Below, in pieces: positions 37,870-46,266 of a stretch of 64,000 nucleotides of DNA. Position numbers and translations under genes: made by a program. Location: contig DUZJ01000007.1 in assembly GCA_013349615.1 (NCBI GenBank), positions 1 to 64,000 of the forward strand. The letters run 5' to 3'. This stretch comes from Planctomycetota bacterium (GTDB lineage: Bacteria; Planctomycetota; Phycisphaerae; Sedimentisphaerales; Anaerobacaceae). Every line of letters starts with the position of its first letter. Positions within the stretch are counted from its first letter, which is position 1. Under the pieces are notes generated by a model, which saw only the letters and a list, made by a program, of their open reading frames with translations, was not told where the DNA came from and did not search any database.

Positions 37870-37991
37870 TGCTCTGTCAACTCTCAAATGAGGGTTTGTC
37901 ATTCCCGCGAAAGCGGGAATCCAGATTCTAAAGAAATGGATTCCGCATCAAGTGCGGAATGACAATGCCTCAAATCATACTTGACAGAGCA
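37870..37991. repeat. 122-bp palindromic MITE-like element
   Basis: Near-perfect inverted repeat. Ends are TGCTCTGTCAA and TTGACAGAGCA; inside are TTTGTCATTCCCGC and GCGGAATGACAA, and the centre contains ATTCCCGCGAAAGCGGGAAT. The rest of the 37850-38155 gap shows no gene. Confidence 0.75.
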
Positions 37992-38155
37992 CTATGCCGT
38001 CTCGGCAACAATTGTACTCGAAACTGCCGCGCTCTTGCTGCCGGGCTTGCCCCGTAGCGGTGTCAGCCCAGTAAGAGCAGCCGCTGACTTGTAGTCTCAG
38101 TGCTGCCTGAGGTTATGGGGCGTGCCTGTGCTTGTTTTAGGAATATGCTTCAGAA

Positions 38156-38199
38156 TGACGGGCAAAAATCAACTAACGATTTTTGCCTGTCATTTTTTT
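38156..38199 (+). terminator. Strong intrinsic terminator hairpin
   Basis: TGACGGGCAAAAATC pairs with GATTTTTGCCTGTCA (one wobble) around a 7-base loop and runs into seven T. It would stop plus-strand transcription. On the minus strand it contains the TAG that ends the displaced uvrC tail. Confidence 0.65.
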
Positions 38200-38279
38200 G
38201 TTTCGCAGGATGTGGTGGTAGTGTTGAGCGAAGCGGTGGGCTTCGTCCCGGACATACTGCAGAAGCTTGCGGACAGGCG
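38198..38279. repeat. Displaced duplicate of uvrC 3' end (copy 1)
   Basis: This 82-bp stretch matches 38861-38942 at 80 positions. On the minus strand it encodes VRKLLQYVRDEAHRFAQ through HHILRNKK and then a different tail, MTGKNR, and stop. Both differences are synonymous third-position changes (CTT/CTC and CAA/CAG). Confidence 0.92.
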
Positions 38280-38287
38280 TCGGTCAG

Positions 38288-38548
38288 TTAGGGGCGATAG
38301 ACTTCTCGCCTGTGGCCGATTTTGAATACATCTACTGCCAAAACTTTATCGTTGACGGAATAGACTATTCTGTAATCACCCTGTCGAATGCGATATTGCT
38401 CCTGTCCTGAGAGTTTCTGCGAGCCGTGAGGTCTTGGATTTTGGGCCAGTGATTGAATGCGTTTGACGATTTTCGGCAGGTCTTTCTTTGGGATGTCTGA
38501 CAGCTCTTTTGCAGCAGATTTTTTTATCGTTATTTTATATTTTGCCAT
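38288..38548 (-). CDS. RelE/ParE-family toxin
   Basis: The 86-residue protein is a compact RelE/ParE-superfamily toxin: YKITIKKSAAKELSDIP at the start, PRPHGSQKLSGQEQYRIRQGDYRIVYSV in the core and VFKIGHRREVY at the end. The arginines and the final Tyr are positions used by RelE for mRNA cleavage on the ribosome. It overlaps the antitoxin gene by 14 bp, the usual translational coupling. Confidence 0.88.
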   Translation of the reverse strand: MAKYKITIKKSAAKELSDIPKKDLPKIVKRIQSLAQNPRPHGSQKLSGQEQYRIRQGDYRIVYSVNDKVLAVDVFKIGHRREVYRP

Positions 38549-38768
38549 TCTTTCTGAGCTTCTTCAAAACATCCTCAAACGCCAGGCTCGGTTCATCTTT
38601 GCGCTGCTCGAAAGCCGACAAATCAACGGAATCCTCCGCCAAAGAGAGTTTAATCGCCTCTTCGACCAATTCTGACATCGAATGTTCTGTCTCTGCTGCC
38701 TTTATGCGCAAAGCATGATGCAGCTCAGAATCCAGGTAAACTGTCGTTCTCTTTGTATTAGTCTTCAT
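38535..38768 (-). CDS. Ribbon-helix-helix antitoxin
   Basis: The 77-residue protein starts with a ribbon-helix-helix domain (KRTTVYLDSELHHALRIKAAETEHSMSELVEEAI) that binds DNA as a dimer. An acidic C-terminal tail (FEQRKDEPSLAFEDVLKKL) should wrap the toxin. The start at 38768 lies 20 bases downstream of the -10 box. It should repress its own promoter, whose 9-bp direct repeats fit an RHH operator. Confidence 0.85.
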   Translation of the reverse strand: MKTNTKRTTVYLDSELHHALRIKAAETEHSMSELVEEAIKLSLAEDSVDLSAFEQRKDEPSLAFEDVLKKLRKNGKI

Positions 38769-38781
38769 CTTATGACCTCGG

Positions 38782-38816
38782 TATAGCATTATAGCATTAG
38801 ACCATCTTGATGTCAA
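38782..38816 (-). promoter_or_regulatory. Consensus sigma70 promoter and operator repeats of TA pair
   Basis: On the minus strand, TTGACA (38811-38816) and TATAAT (38788-38793) are both perfect consensus boxes with 17 bases between. The -10 region lies in two tandem TATAGCATT units (plus strand 38782-38799), a likely antitoxin binding site. Confidence 0.8.
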
Positions 38817-38835
38817 GGTGCTGTGGATATATTTT

Positions 38836-40215
38836 TCAGGATTTCTTGTTCAGCAGTTTCTTGTTTCGCAGGATGTGGTGGTAGTGCTGAGCGAAGCGGT
38901 GGGCTTCGTCCCGGACATACTGCAGGAGCTTGCGGACAGGCGAATGGGAGGCTAATTTCAACGGCTTGGAGCTTCCCTGCAGGAAAATCTCCTCTTCTCT
39001 TTTAGCGATAGAGGCAATTTTCGTGCCCTGTGCCCCCGGACCCGGGCCACAAGCTGCGGGATACGAATCCAGCATATCTCTAAATGCGGCTTCGGCGGCC
39101 CTTAGATGCCCGAGGCCGCCGTCGATTAACACGAGGTCCGGCCAGAGTTCTTCACCCCTCATTGCATATTTGTATCTGCGTTTGACCACTTCGGAAATCA
39201 TTGCGTAGTCGTCGATTCTCTTGACGGTTTTGATTTTGAATCGCCGATAGCCGCTTTTGAAGGGCCTGCCGTCAATGAATTTCACCAGCGAGCCGACTGC
39301 TTCGGCCCCGGCGATATTGGCAACATCGATGCCCTCGATAATCCTGACCGGCTGTGTGCTTTGCAGCAGTTTTCGTAGCTGCAGGAGGGCTTCGGTGGGG
39401 TCAGCGGCGAAAACTTCCGGCTGAACGTGTTCGTCGGGCGTGCCACGGCGGTCAAGACGTTCAATCAGTCGGATACGGTCGCGGAACATCGCTGCTTTCT
39501 CGTATTTAAGCTTTTCGGCGGCTTCGGTCATTTGTTTTTGCAACTGACGCAGGATGGTTGAACGCTTCGAGCGCAGGAATTTTATAAGGTCGGTAACGAT
39601 TTTCTTGTATTCGCCTTTATCAATTTTTGCTGCACAGGGGGCGGCGCACTGCTTTATGCTGTATAAAAGGCAGGGGCGGAAGAATTTACGCTTCGCGTCT
39701 GTTTCTTTGATATTTAGGCCGCACGTTCGAAACTTGAATATTTTCTGCAATATTACTAAAACGGCCCGAAGGTCCTTTGCGCCTGCGAAAGGCCCGAATA
39801 GCCTGCTGCCGGTTGGCCGCGGTTTTCGAGTGATATAGACGCCCGGAAAATCGTCTCCTGTCGTAATTTCCAGATACGGGAAGGTTTTGTCATCGACCAG
39901 GTCCGTGTTGTACGGCGGGCGAATGTCCTTAATCAGCCGGGCTTCCGTAAGCAAAGCGTCAACTTCCGTCTCCGTTTCCAGGAAATCGACTGTTTTGACT
40001 TTACTTATCATTTCGGTGATTTTCGGCCCGCGTGCAGCGGCAAGGTCGCTGCCTGGCTGAAAATAGCTGCCGACTCTGGAGCGGAGATTTTTGGCCTTGC
40101 CGATATAAAGGACTTTATCGCCAGCCCCTTTCATAAAATAAAGGCCCGGACCGGCGGGGAAGCTCTTTGTCCTTTCTCGAATTGCTGCTAATGTGCTGTC
40201 TGTTTCGGCTGACAT
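38836..40215 (-). CDS. uvrC: Excinuclease subunit UvrC, lacking C-terminal HhH
   Basis: UvrC makes both incisions in nucleotide excision repair. The 459-residue protein has the GIY-YIG domain (GPGLYFMKGAGDKVLYIGKAKNLRSR), a cysteine cluster region (CLLYSIKQCAAPC), the UVR motif (EKLKYEKAAMFRDRIRLIERL) and the RNase H-like C-terminal nuclease (RIIEGIDVANIAG, DLVLIDGGLGHL, RDEAHRFAQHYHH). It ends there, without the helix-hairpin-helix domain of most UvrC (about 600 residues). Its last six residues differ from those of the duplicated copy downstream. Confidence 0.93.
   Translation of the reverse strand: MSAETDSTLAAIRERTKSFPAGPGLYFMKGAGDKVLYIGKAKNLRSRVGSYFQPGSDLAAARGPKITEMISKVKTVDFLETETEVDALLTEARLIKDIRPPYNTDLVDDKTFPYLEITTGDDFPGVYITRKPRPTGSRLFGPFAGAKDLRAVLVILQKIFKFRTCGLNIKETDAKRKFFRPCLLYSIKQCAAPCAAKIDKGEYKKIVTDLIKFLRSKRSTILRQLQKQMTEAAEKLKYEKAAMFRDRIRLIERLDRRGTPDEHVQPEVFAADPTEALLQLRKLLQSTQPVRIIEGIDVANIAGAEAVGSLVKFIDGRPFKSGYRRFKIKTVKRIDDYAMISEVVKRRYKYAMRGEELWPDLVLIDGGLGHLRAAEAAFRDMLDSYPAACGPGPGAQGTKIASIAKREEEIFLQGSSKPLKLASHSPVRKLLQYVRDEAHRFAQHYHHILRNKKLLNKKS
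38861..38942. repeat. uvrC 3' end (copy 2, in the intact gene)
   Basis: This is the second member of the 82-bp direct repeat. With copy 1 at 38198 it frames a 581-bp segment that holds only the toxin-antitoxin pair and its promoter. Confidence 0.92.
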
Positions 40216-40381
40216 ATCTTTATACTAACAACTTTGTGAGATTATCCAAAAGACATTGCTTTCTTCTAAAATTTTTTTTCTTACGTAGGTTCAACTGTTG
40301 CAAGGACTAACAGCGTAGCCAATAAATTTAAACAAAAATTTCTTACTTTTATCTTTACAGTAGTTCAATTCACAATTAAGT

Positions 40382-40410
40382 TTGTAGCTTGTTTTTACCG
40401 ACTATATATT
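40382..40410 (+). promoter_or_regulatory. Possible promoter of nrdJ
   Basis: TTGTAG and TATATT are separated by 17 bases, 62 bases before the nrdJ start. The 257-bp leader region shows no cobalamin riboswitch features that I can recognise. Weak support only. Confidence 0.3.
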
Positions 40411-40472
40411 GTGTATCGCGTGCAATTTTTTCTACATATTGTTGTTTCTATAGGTCGCACGGAGGCGTATAA

Positions 40473-43400
40473 ATGTCCTATAACTTCGAGCCTGAAAACC
40501 CATTTAAGAGAGAGCTGTCTGGGACGAAAACTGTCCTGGATGCCCCCAAATCAAGCGGTTTGGGGATAGAGCGTTTCTTTTCTACGACGGGAGTGCATCC
40601 CTTTGAACAGCTCGAATGGGAGAGCCGTTCGGTAAAAATCGTCGGCGATAACGGGCAAGCTATCTTTGAGCAGGACAATATCGAGGTCCCGGTGTCCTGG
40701 AGCCAGTTGGCGATAAAGGTAGTGGCGAGCAAATACTTCTATGGCGATGTCGGCTCGGACCTGAGGGAGAATTCCGTAAAGCAGCTTGTCCACCGCGTCT
40801 GCAAAATGGTCGCTGACCGTGGAAAAAGGGACGGCTACTTCGCCACTGATGAAGACGCTGAGGTTTTCTACAACGAGCTGACCTGGTTGTGTGTGAATCA
40901 GTACGGGGCATTTAATTCGCCTGTATGGTTCAATGTGGGGCTTTTCGATGTCTATAATATAGCCGGCAGCAAGCACAATTTCCATTGGGACCGGCAGCGC
41001 AGAGAGGCGGTTGCCTGTGAAAACAGCTATGAGTATCCACAGGCGTCAGCCTGCTTTATACAGTCGGTCAGGGACTCGATGGAAGATATAATGCGGCTGG
41101 CGACAAGCGAAGCGATGCTGTTCAAGCACGGCTCAGGAACCGGCACAGACCTTTCAACACTCAGAAGCAGTAAGGAGAAGCTCTCCGGCGGGGGCAGGCC
41201 ATCAGGTCCTTTGAGCTTTATGAGGGTCTATGACCAGATAGCAGCGGTAATTAAATCCGGCGGGAAAACACGAAGGGCCGCAAAAATGCAGTCGCTGAAG
41301 GTCGAGCATCCTGATATCAAAGAATTCATTACAGCCAAGAGTGAGGAGGAACAAAAGGCACGGGCGCTTATTGAAGCCGGCTACGACGGAGACTACAACA
41401 ACGAAGCCTACGACAGTGTGATGTTTCAAAATTCCAATCTTTCTGTGCGTGTAACAGATGAATTTATGCAGGCCGTGCAAAAAGATGGCAAGTGGGCTAC
41501 CTACGCCGTAACAACGGGCGAAAAAATGCAGGAGCACTCGGCACGCCAGCTAATGGAGCTAATTGCCGAAGGAACAAGGCTTTGCGGCGATCCGGGCCTC
41601 CAATACCACAGTACAATCAACCGATGGCACACCTGCCCGAATTCCGGGCCGATTAACGCCTCGAATCCCTGCAGTGAATATATGTTCATCGATGATTCGG
41701 CCTGCAATTTAGCTTCGCTGAACCTTATGAAGTTCCGCAAAGAGGACGGCTCTTTTGACGTTGTCGGCTTTAAAAAGGCGGTTCGGCTCTTCATAATCGC
41801 TCAGGAGATTCTCGTTGATAACGGAAGCTATCCGGACAAATCAATTGCCGGAAACAGTCATTTGTTCCGTCCGCTTGGCCTTGGTTACGCCAATCTTGGC
41901 TCTGTTGTTATGAGCCAGGCACTTGCTTATGATTCCGACCAGGCAAGGGCATTTGCAGCCGCGGTCAGTGCTATTATGACGGGAACGGCTTACGCGGCAA
42001 GTGCCGAAATAGCGCAGCTTAAGCGGCCTTTTGAGGAATTTGAAAACAACACCGATGCGATGCTTAAGGTTATAAATATGCACCGCAAGCACGCTTATGA
42101 TATTCCGGAATCTCATTGTCCGGACTATCTGCGCAATGCTGCAAAGGACGTCTGGAATGAGGCCTTTGACGCCGGCTCAAGGCTCGGTTTCCGTAACGCT
42201 CAGGCAACTGTCCTTGCGCCGACGGGAACTATCGGCTTTATGATGGATTGTGATACTACGGGAATTGAGCCCGACATTGCATTGGTCAAATACAAATTAT
42301 TGGCCGGCGGCGGGATGCTAAAACTTGTTAACAAGACCGTGCCAATGGCTCTGGACCGACTTGGCTATAGCGCCGACGACATCAAATCAATCTGCGACTA
42401 TATAGATGAAAATGAAACTATCGAAGGGGCACAAAAGCTCAGAGTTGAGCATTTGCCAATCTTTGATTGTGCTTTCAAGCCGCGGAACGGCAAAAGGCAT
42501 ATTCATTATATGGCACATCTAAAAATGATGGCTGCCGTGCAGCCGTTTATTTCCGGTGCTATAAGCAAAACTGTCAATATGCCGAAGGAAAGTACAGCTG
42601 AAGAAATTGACTTGGCTTATATGGAAGGTTGGAAGCTCGGATTAAAGGCCGTGGCAATCTATCGCGATGGGTCCAAGCAGCTTCAGCCTGTTTCTACAAA
42701 AAAGCACAGAAAAACCAGGTCCAGGGCCGCTGCTGAAGAGGTCGCCCAGGCAAAGCCATTCAGGCGGCGGCTGCCGGATACACGTCAAAGTATAACGCAT
42801 AAATTCTCTGTCTCAGTGCACGAAGGTTACTTGACGGTGGGGCTGTACGAGGATGGTCAGCCTGGTGAGTTGTTTATCACTATGGCCAAGGAGGGCAGCA
42901 CCGTCGGTGGCCTTATGGATGTTATAGGGACCTGTACTTCAATGGCCCTGCAGTATGGCGTGCCGCTAATCACCCTCGTGGATAAATTCCGTTACGCTCG
43001 ATTTGAGCCGTCAGGAATGACATCCAACAGGGATATACCATTTGCAAAGAGCCTGATTGATTACATTTTCTGCTGGCTCGGCTGTCAGTTTTTACCAGGA
43101 TATGCAGAAAAGAATACACCGAACAGAGAGGCGGTATCGGCTCCGGTGCAAAGCAAAAATATGACAACGGCAAAGCAATTGGTTGAAAAGACCAAAGACT
43201 TGGCGCAGAAGATTGCCGAAACAAAGACCAGGGCAAAAATTAAAGCAGGAACGGCTGTGCGTGAAAAAAAGGATTTTTCAGCCTCGCAGCAGGCAGCTAA
43301 GCAGTTCTCTCCGGCCTTGGCAGGAAGATTTACTGACTCTTCGAATCGGCTCGGGACTCTGGTCGCTTCAGGCGTTGCTGAGCCGTCTGGGCCATTGCAG

Positions 43401-43511
43401 TCTGAAGTGAAGCTTTTGGAGCAATTCAACGCCCAATTCGCGCACTTCAGCAGCGATGCCCCGCCTTGCGATGTTTGTGGCTCGCTCACGGTCCGAAACG
43501 GAACCTGCTAG
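40473..43511 (+). CDS. nrdJ: B12-dependent (class II) ribonucleotide reductase
   Basis: NrdJ reduces ribonucleotides with adenosylcobalamin, without oxygen. The 1012-residue protein has the conserved core: AFNSPVWFNVG, HGSGTGTDLSTLRSS, SNPCSEYMFIDDSACNLASLNL with the catalytic Cys and Glu, and LAPTGTIGFMMDCDTTGIEPD. A linker from about 735 leads to a TSCPD-like region (HEGYLTVGLYEDGQPGELF) and a C-terminal Cys motif, CDVCGSLTVRNGTC. GGAGG lies 7 bases before the ATG. The frame is cut by TAG at 43509-43511 just after NGTC; see the next entry. Confidence 0.95.
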   Translation: MSYNFEPENPFKRELSGTKTVLDAPKSSGLGIERFFSTTGVHPFEQLEWESRSVKIVGDNGQAIFEQDNIEVPVSWSQLAIKVVASKYFYGDVGSDLRENSVKQLVHRVCKMVADRGKRDGYFATDEDAEVFYNELTWLCVNQYGAFNSPVWFNVGLFDVYNIAGSKHNFHWDRQRREAVACENSYEYPQASACFIQSVRDSMEDIMRLATSEAMLFKHGSGTGTDLSTLRSSKEKLSGGGRPSGPLSFMRVYDQIAAVIKSGGKTRRAAKMQSLKVEHPDIKEFITAKSEEEQKARALIEAGYDGDYNNEAYDSVMFQNSNLSVRVTDEFMQAVQKDGKWATYAVTTGEKMQEHSARQLMELIAEGTRLCGDPGLQYHSTINRWHTCPNSGPINASNPCSEYMFIDDSACNLASLNLMKFRKEDGSFDVVGFKKAVRLFIIAQEILVDNGSYPDKSIAGNSHLFRPLGLGYANLGSVVMSQALAYDSDQARAFAAAVSAIMTGTAYAASAEIAQLKRPFEEFENNTDAMLKVINMHRKHAYDIPESHCPDYLRNAAKDVWNEAFDAGSRLGFRNAQATVLAPTGTIGFMMDCDTTGIEPDIALVKYKLLAGGGMLKLVNKTVPMALDRLGYSADDIKSICDYIDENETIEGAQKLRVEHLPIFDCAFKPRNGKRHIHYMAHLKMMAAVQPFISGAISKTVNMPKESTAEEIDLAYMEGWKLGLKAVAIYRDGSKQLQPVSTKKHRKTRSRAAAEEVAQAKPFRRRLPDTRQSITHKFSVSVHEGYLTVGLYEDGQPGELFITMAKEGSTVGGLMDVIGTCTSMALQYGVPLITLVDKFRYARFEPSGMTSNRDIPFAKSLIDYIFCWLGCQFLPGYAEKNTPNREAVSAPVQSKNMTTAKQLVEKTKDLAQKIAETKTRAKIKAGTAVREKKDFSASQQAAKQFSPALAGRFTDSSNRLGTLVASGVAEPSGPLQSEVKLLEQFNAQFAHFSSDAPPCDVCGSLTVRNGTC

Positions 43512-43550
43512 AAGTGCTTCAACTGCGGAAACTCAATGGGCTGCTCATAA
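43512..43550 (+). other. Intact nrdJ C-terminal tail beyond an in-frame TAG
   Basis: Immediately after the TAG, in the same frame, the codons read KCFNCGNSMGCS and then TAA (43548-43550). With the residues before the stop this restores the usual CDxCG...NGTC(Y)KCxNCG...GCS cysteine motif of class II reductases, where a Tyr normally stands at the TAG position. The tail therefore belongs to nrdJ and is either read through, recently lost, or a base-call error. Confidence 0.8.
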
Positions 43551-44136
43551 AATTAAAAATAAAATCTTTGGCAGGGTGGGGCTTGCCCCACCATTATCTC
43601 TTATAAAAGCCGCGACGTCTTTTGTCCTTTCCTTATCGGTTAGACCCGCAATTTATTGCGGGATTGTTTAGCCCCCAAGCCTGCTTGCGGGTTGCCTTTA
43701 TATATAATCCCCTCCCCTGTTGTGGGGGGATTTTCTTTTTTGTTATTTCCCGGCACTGTCGGGGGGTTCCTTTACGCCCGCCACCTGCCTGTCCGCCGAA
43801 GCCTCGGCGTAGGCGGATGGGCGGGTTTGTCTTTGTAGTTAGCCCCCAAATTTATTTGGGCGTTCTCATTCCCGCGAAACTTGCCCCTACCTGATTGGCG
43901 GGTGAATTTTCTTTGCATTTTGGCTTCTTTTGTGTTATTCTCTGTGCCTGCCCCGTGAGATAGTGAAACGTTATCTCACTGGGGCCTAAAGGCGTATAGA
44001 GTGTAAGGTTTTTTTGCCGGTCGTCGGGCCGCGATAAGGAAAAGGGCAAGCTTTACGGGAGTCTAAAAAATGGGGTGATGAAAACGATAGTCAGTTAAAG
44101 ATGACAGTAATTCCAGGATAGGAGGTATCCAATACA
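43551..44136. repeat. Repeat-rich spacer
   Basis: No gene is seen. It holds GGTGGGGC/GCCCCACC (43575-43592), ACCCGCAATTTATTGCGGG (43645-43664), a CCCCTCCCC/GGGGGG hairpin near 43710-43729, CCCAAATTTATTTGGG (43845-43860), a CATTCCCGCGAAA fragment, and the family B unit at 43950-43985 (GCCCC, TGAGATA, then TATCTCA, GGGGC). TTCTTTTTTGTTATTTC near 43732 and CTTCTTTTGTGTTATTCTCT near 43924 recur in the spacer at 45.8-46.0 kb. Confidence 0.75.
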
Positions 44137-45423
44137 ATGTGTAGGTTCATTCAGTGTTTGATTTTTTGGTTAGTCTTTCCCAATCTTCTATGGGGGGCCT
44201 CTTATTACGTTGACCCTGTTAATGGGGATATGGGCAACCCTGGCACAGTTGAACTCCCCTGGCAGACTCTGGAGGGAGTATTGTCCCGGAAAAAAGTGTT
44301 CGATGCTGGGGATACAATTTTTCTGCGTAGCGGTTATCACGGAGCAATCGTCCTGAGTAGTGAAAATGATGACTACGTCACGATAGAAGGTCTCAAGGGG
44401 GAGAATCCAACGGTCAGCCGTATCCAAATTGGAAAGGCAAGATTCTGGCGTATTAAGGGGATAAGTATAAGTCCTGAGAATGCGAAGGCATACACTCGGC
44501 ACACTTTGGTAGATGTCTCAGATAAGGCAAGTGACATTTCAATCGATAACTGCATGTTGTTCTCCGTTAGAGACTCCTCAGGATGGTCAGCCGATGATTG
44601 GGTGAGGAAATCATGTATCGGGTTTGTGGTCAGTGGAACACGAATCCGTCTAACGAATAATCACTTGCTCAATGTGGACCATGGAAAAATAATCGTTGGA
44701 GAGCATAACATTGTCGAGAATAACATTATTGAGAACTACTCAGGGGATGGAATAATTGCCTTGGGTAATCATTGTGTTTACCGGCATAACATCATTAAGA
44801 ACTGTTTCAAGGTCGATGATAACCATGATGATGGAATTCAATCCTGGAGTGTTGGTCCGGGGGGAGTAGGTACTGGCACTGTCAGGAATGTGGTAATAGA
44901 GGCAAACTTAATCATCAATCATTCCGATCCCAACCAGAAGTACAAAGGCACGCCGCAGGGCATAGGCTGCTTTGACGGTTTCTATGAGAATTGGGTTATT
45001 GCCAACAATATTGTGATTGTTGACCACTGGCATGGTATTACTCTCGGCGGAGCAAAAAACTGCAAGATAATCAATAACACCGTAGTTGACATAAACCGGG
45101 AATCTCCCGGTCCGCCCTGGATAGTGATTGACAAACACAAGAATGGCAAAAGCAGCACCGGCAACATCATCAGAAACAACCTGGCCACGCAGTTCATTTC
45201 AAAGCCCGACATCGGACAAATGGACCACAACATGGTCATTACAGAGTATGACGACTTTTTCGCCAATTATGGAAAATTTGACCTTCGGTTGAAAGCAGGA
45301 TGCCCTGCCTGTGATGCTGGCTCTAACGAAGGAATAACCACTAAGGATTTTTCCCGAAATAATCGACTGCACGGCGGCACGGTTGATATTGGAGCGATTG
45401 AGTTTGTACCTGAAAGCAGGTAA
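44137..45423 (+). CDS. Secreted right-handed beta-helix protein
   Basis: The 428-residue protein has a signal peptide (residues 1-20) and YYVDPVNGDMGNPGTVELPWQTL, the entry motif of many planctomycete pectate-lyase-like proteins. Parallel beta-helix coils follow (IRLTNNHLL, NIVENNIIENYSGDGI, CVYRHNIIKNC, NWVIANNIVI, CKIINNTVVD). The C-terminus HGGTVDIGAIEFVPE is a common ending. It probably binds or cuts a polysaccharide; no catalytic residues can be assigned. AGGAGG lies before the ATG. Confidence 0.75.
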   Translation: MCRFIQCLIFWLVFPNLLWGASYYVDPVNGDMGNPGTVELPWQTLEGVLSRKKVFDAGDTIFLRSGYHGAIVLSSENDDYVTIEGLKGENPTVSRIQIGKARFWRIKGISISPENAKAYTRHTLVDVSDKASDISIDNCMLFSVRDSSGWSADDWVRKSCIGFVVSGTRIRLTNNHLLNVDHGKIIVGEHNIVENNIIENYSGDGIIALGNHCVYRHNIIKNCFKVDDNHDDGIQSWSVGPGGVGTGTVRNVVIEANLIINHSDPNQKYKGTPQGIGCFDGFYENWVIANNIVIVDHWHGITLGGAKNCKIINNTVVDINRESPGPPWIVIDKHKNGKSSTGNIIRNNLATQFISKPDIGQMDHNMVITEYDDFFANYGKFDLRLKAGCPACDAGSNEGITTKDFSRNNRLHGGTVDIGAIEFVPESR

Positions 45424-46077
45424 CTCTTGCCACGGCGTAGCTCCTGAGAAGCCGGGTCATTGCGAGCGCAGCGCGGCAATCCCAAACAATAATCATTCAT
45501 CATTAATCATTTATATGGCAGGGACCCAGCTTTTCTCACTTCATCATTCGAAATTCCTTGTTCGATACCGCCCAGGTCCGGCCCGGCTTCAAACGGGACG
45601 GATTCGTTATTCCTTACCGTCATTCCGACCGAAGTCCCGCACCAATTAGGCGAAAGCCTATGCTCAATTGGTGCGGGACGAAGCGGAGGAATCTATTAAA
45701 AAATGTCATTGCCAGGAGCAAATACTTACGTGCTTATAAGGCACCTTGAACAATACAAAAACGTTGACATTTTATCGCCGGTAGCCCCGCCACCTGTGGG
45801 TGGGGTTGTTAGCCTCTTGCACTGCAAGGGATTTCTTTTTTGTTATTTCACGCCACCCATGGACTGAGCTTGGCCTGCCCTGAGCGTAGCCGAATGGGTC
45901 GAAGTAGTCGAAGAATCTCATCATTTTTCCCTTTTTTTCTTTCCCTTTTCACTTCTTTTGTGTTATTCTCTATGCATAAAGCCTTGATTGACAAATGAGG
46001 ATTTCTCTTAAAAATGCCGCCTAAATACCGGCAACTGGCAACTAAATATGAAATACTAAATTTTGATAGTATAGGGC
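45424..46077. repeat. Repeat-rich spacer beside the defence island
   Basis: No gene is seen. A GAGCGCAGCGCGGCAATCC unit lies near 45460. A 14-bp stem, GTCCCGCACCAATT with complement (45634-45679, family E), follows, then GAGGAATCTATTAAAAA (45687 onward). CCCCGCCACC/GGGTGGGG lies near 45785, TTCTTTTTTGTTATTTC at about 45832, and CTTCTTTTGTGTTATTCTCT at about 45951. The order of the last elements parallels the 43.6-43.95 kb spacer. Confidence 0.75.
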
Positions 46078-46236
46078 TTATGCCAATTTGTGGGCGATTT
46101 GTTCTTCGAGAATTTCTTTGACGGTCAGGGCGATTATGCTTTTGCCGGTCTTTTTGAAAAAGCCCTGTATCTCGTTTATCGAATCGGATGAGTAATCGAA
46201 TGACACGAAGAATCCCTTTGTGCGGTCTTCACGGTA
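46078..46236 (-). pseudogene. C-terminal fragment of a second methyltransferase-nuclease
   Basis: The minus frame encodes about 52 residues, RTKGFFVSFDYSSDSINEI through KTGKSIIALTVKEILEEQ and IAHKLA, ending at TAA. They align without gaps to the last 48 residues of the complete methyltransferase at 47187, at roughly 60% identity. There is no start codon or upstream part. This is the 3' end of a paralogous gene whose 5' end lies at 49751-49876. Confidence 0.82.
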
Positions 46237-46266
46237 CAATGTAACTGAGATTGATTAGGCTAGCAT

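Noticed and set aside
38156-38199. Terminator of uvrC
   Set aside because: The T run is on the plus strand; uvrC is transcribed on the minus strand, so it would end plus-strand transcripts.
40216-40472. Cobalamin riboswitch ahead of nrdJ
   Set aside because: No B12-box-like sequence or long paired leader could be recognised; only a weak promoter.
43512-43550. Selenocysteine or programmed frameshift in nrdJ
   Set aside because: The stop is TAG and not TGA, and the downstream motif continues in the same frame, so neither is needed.
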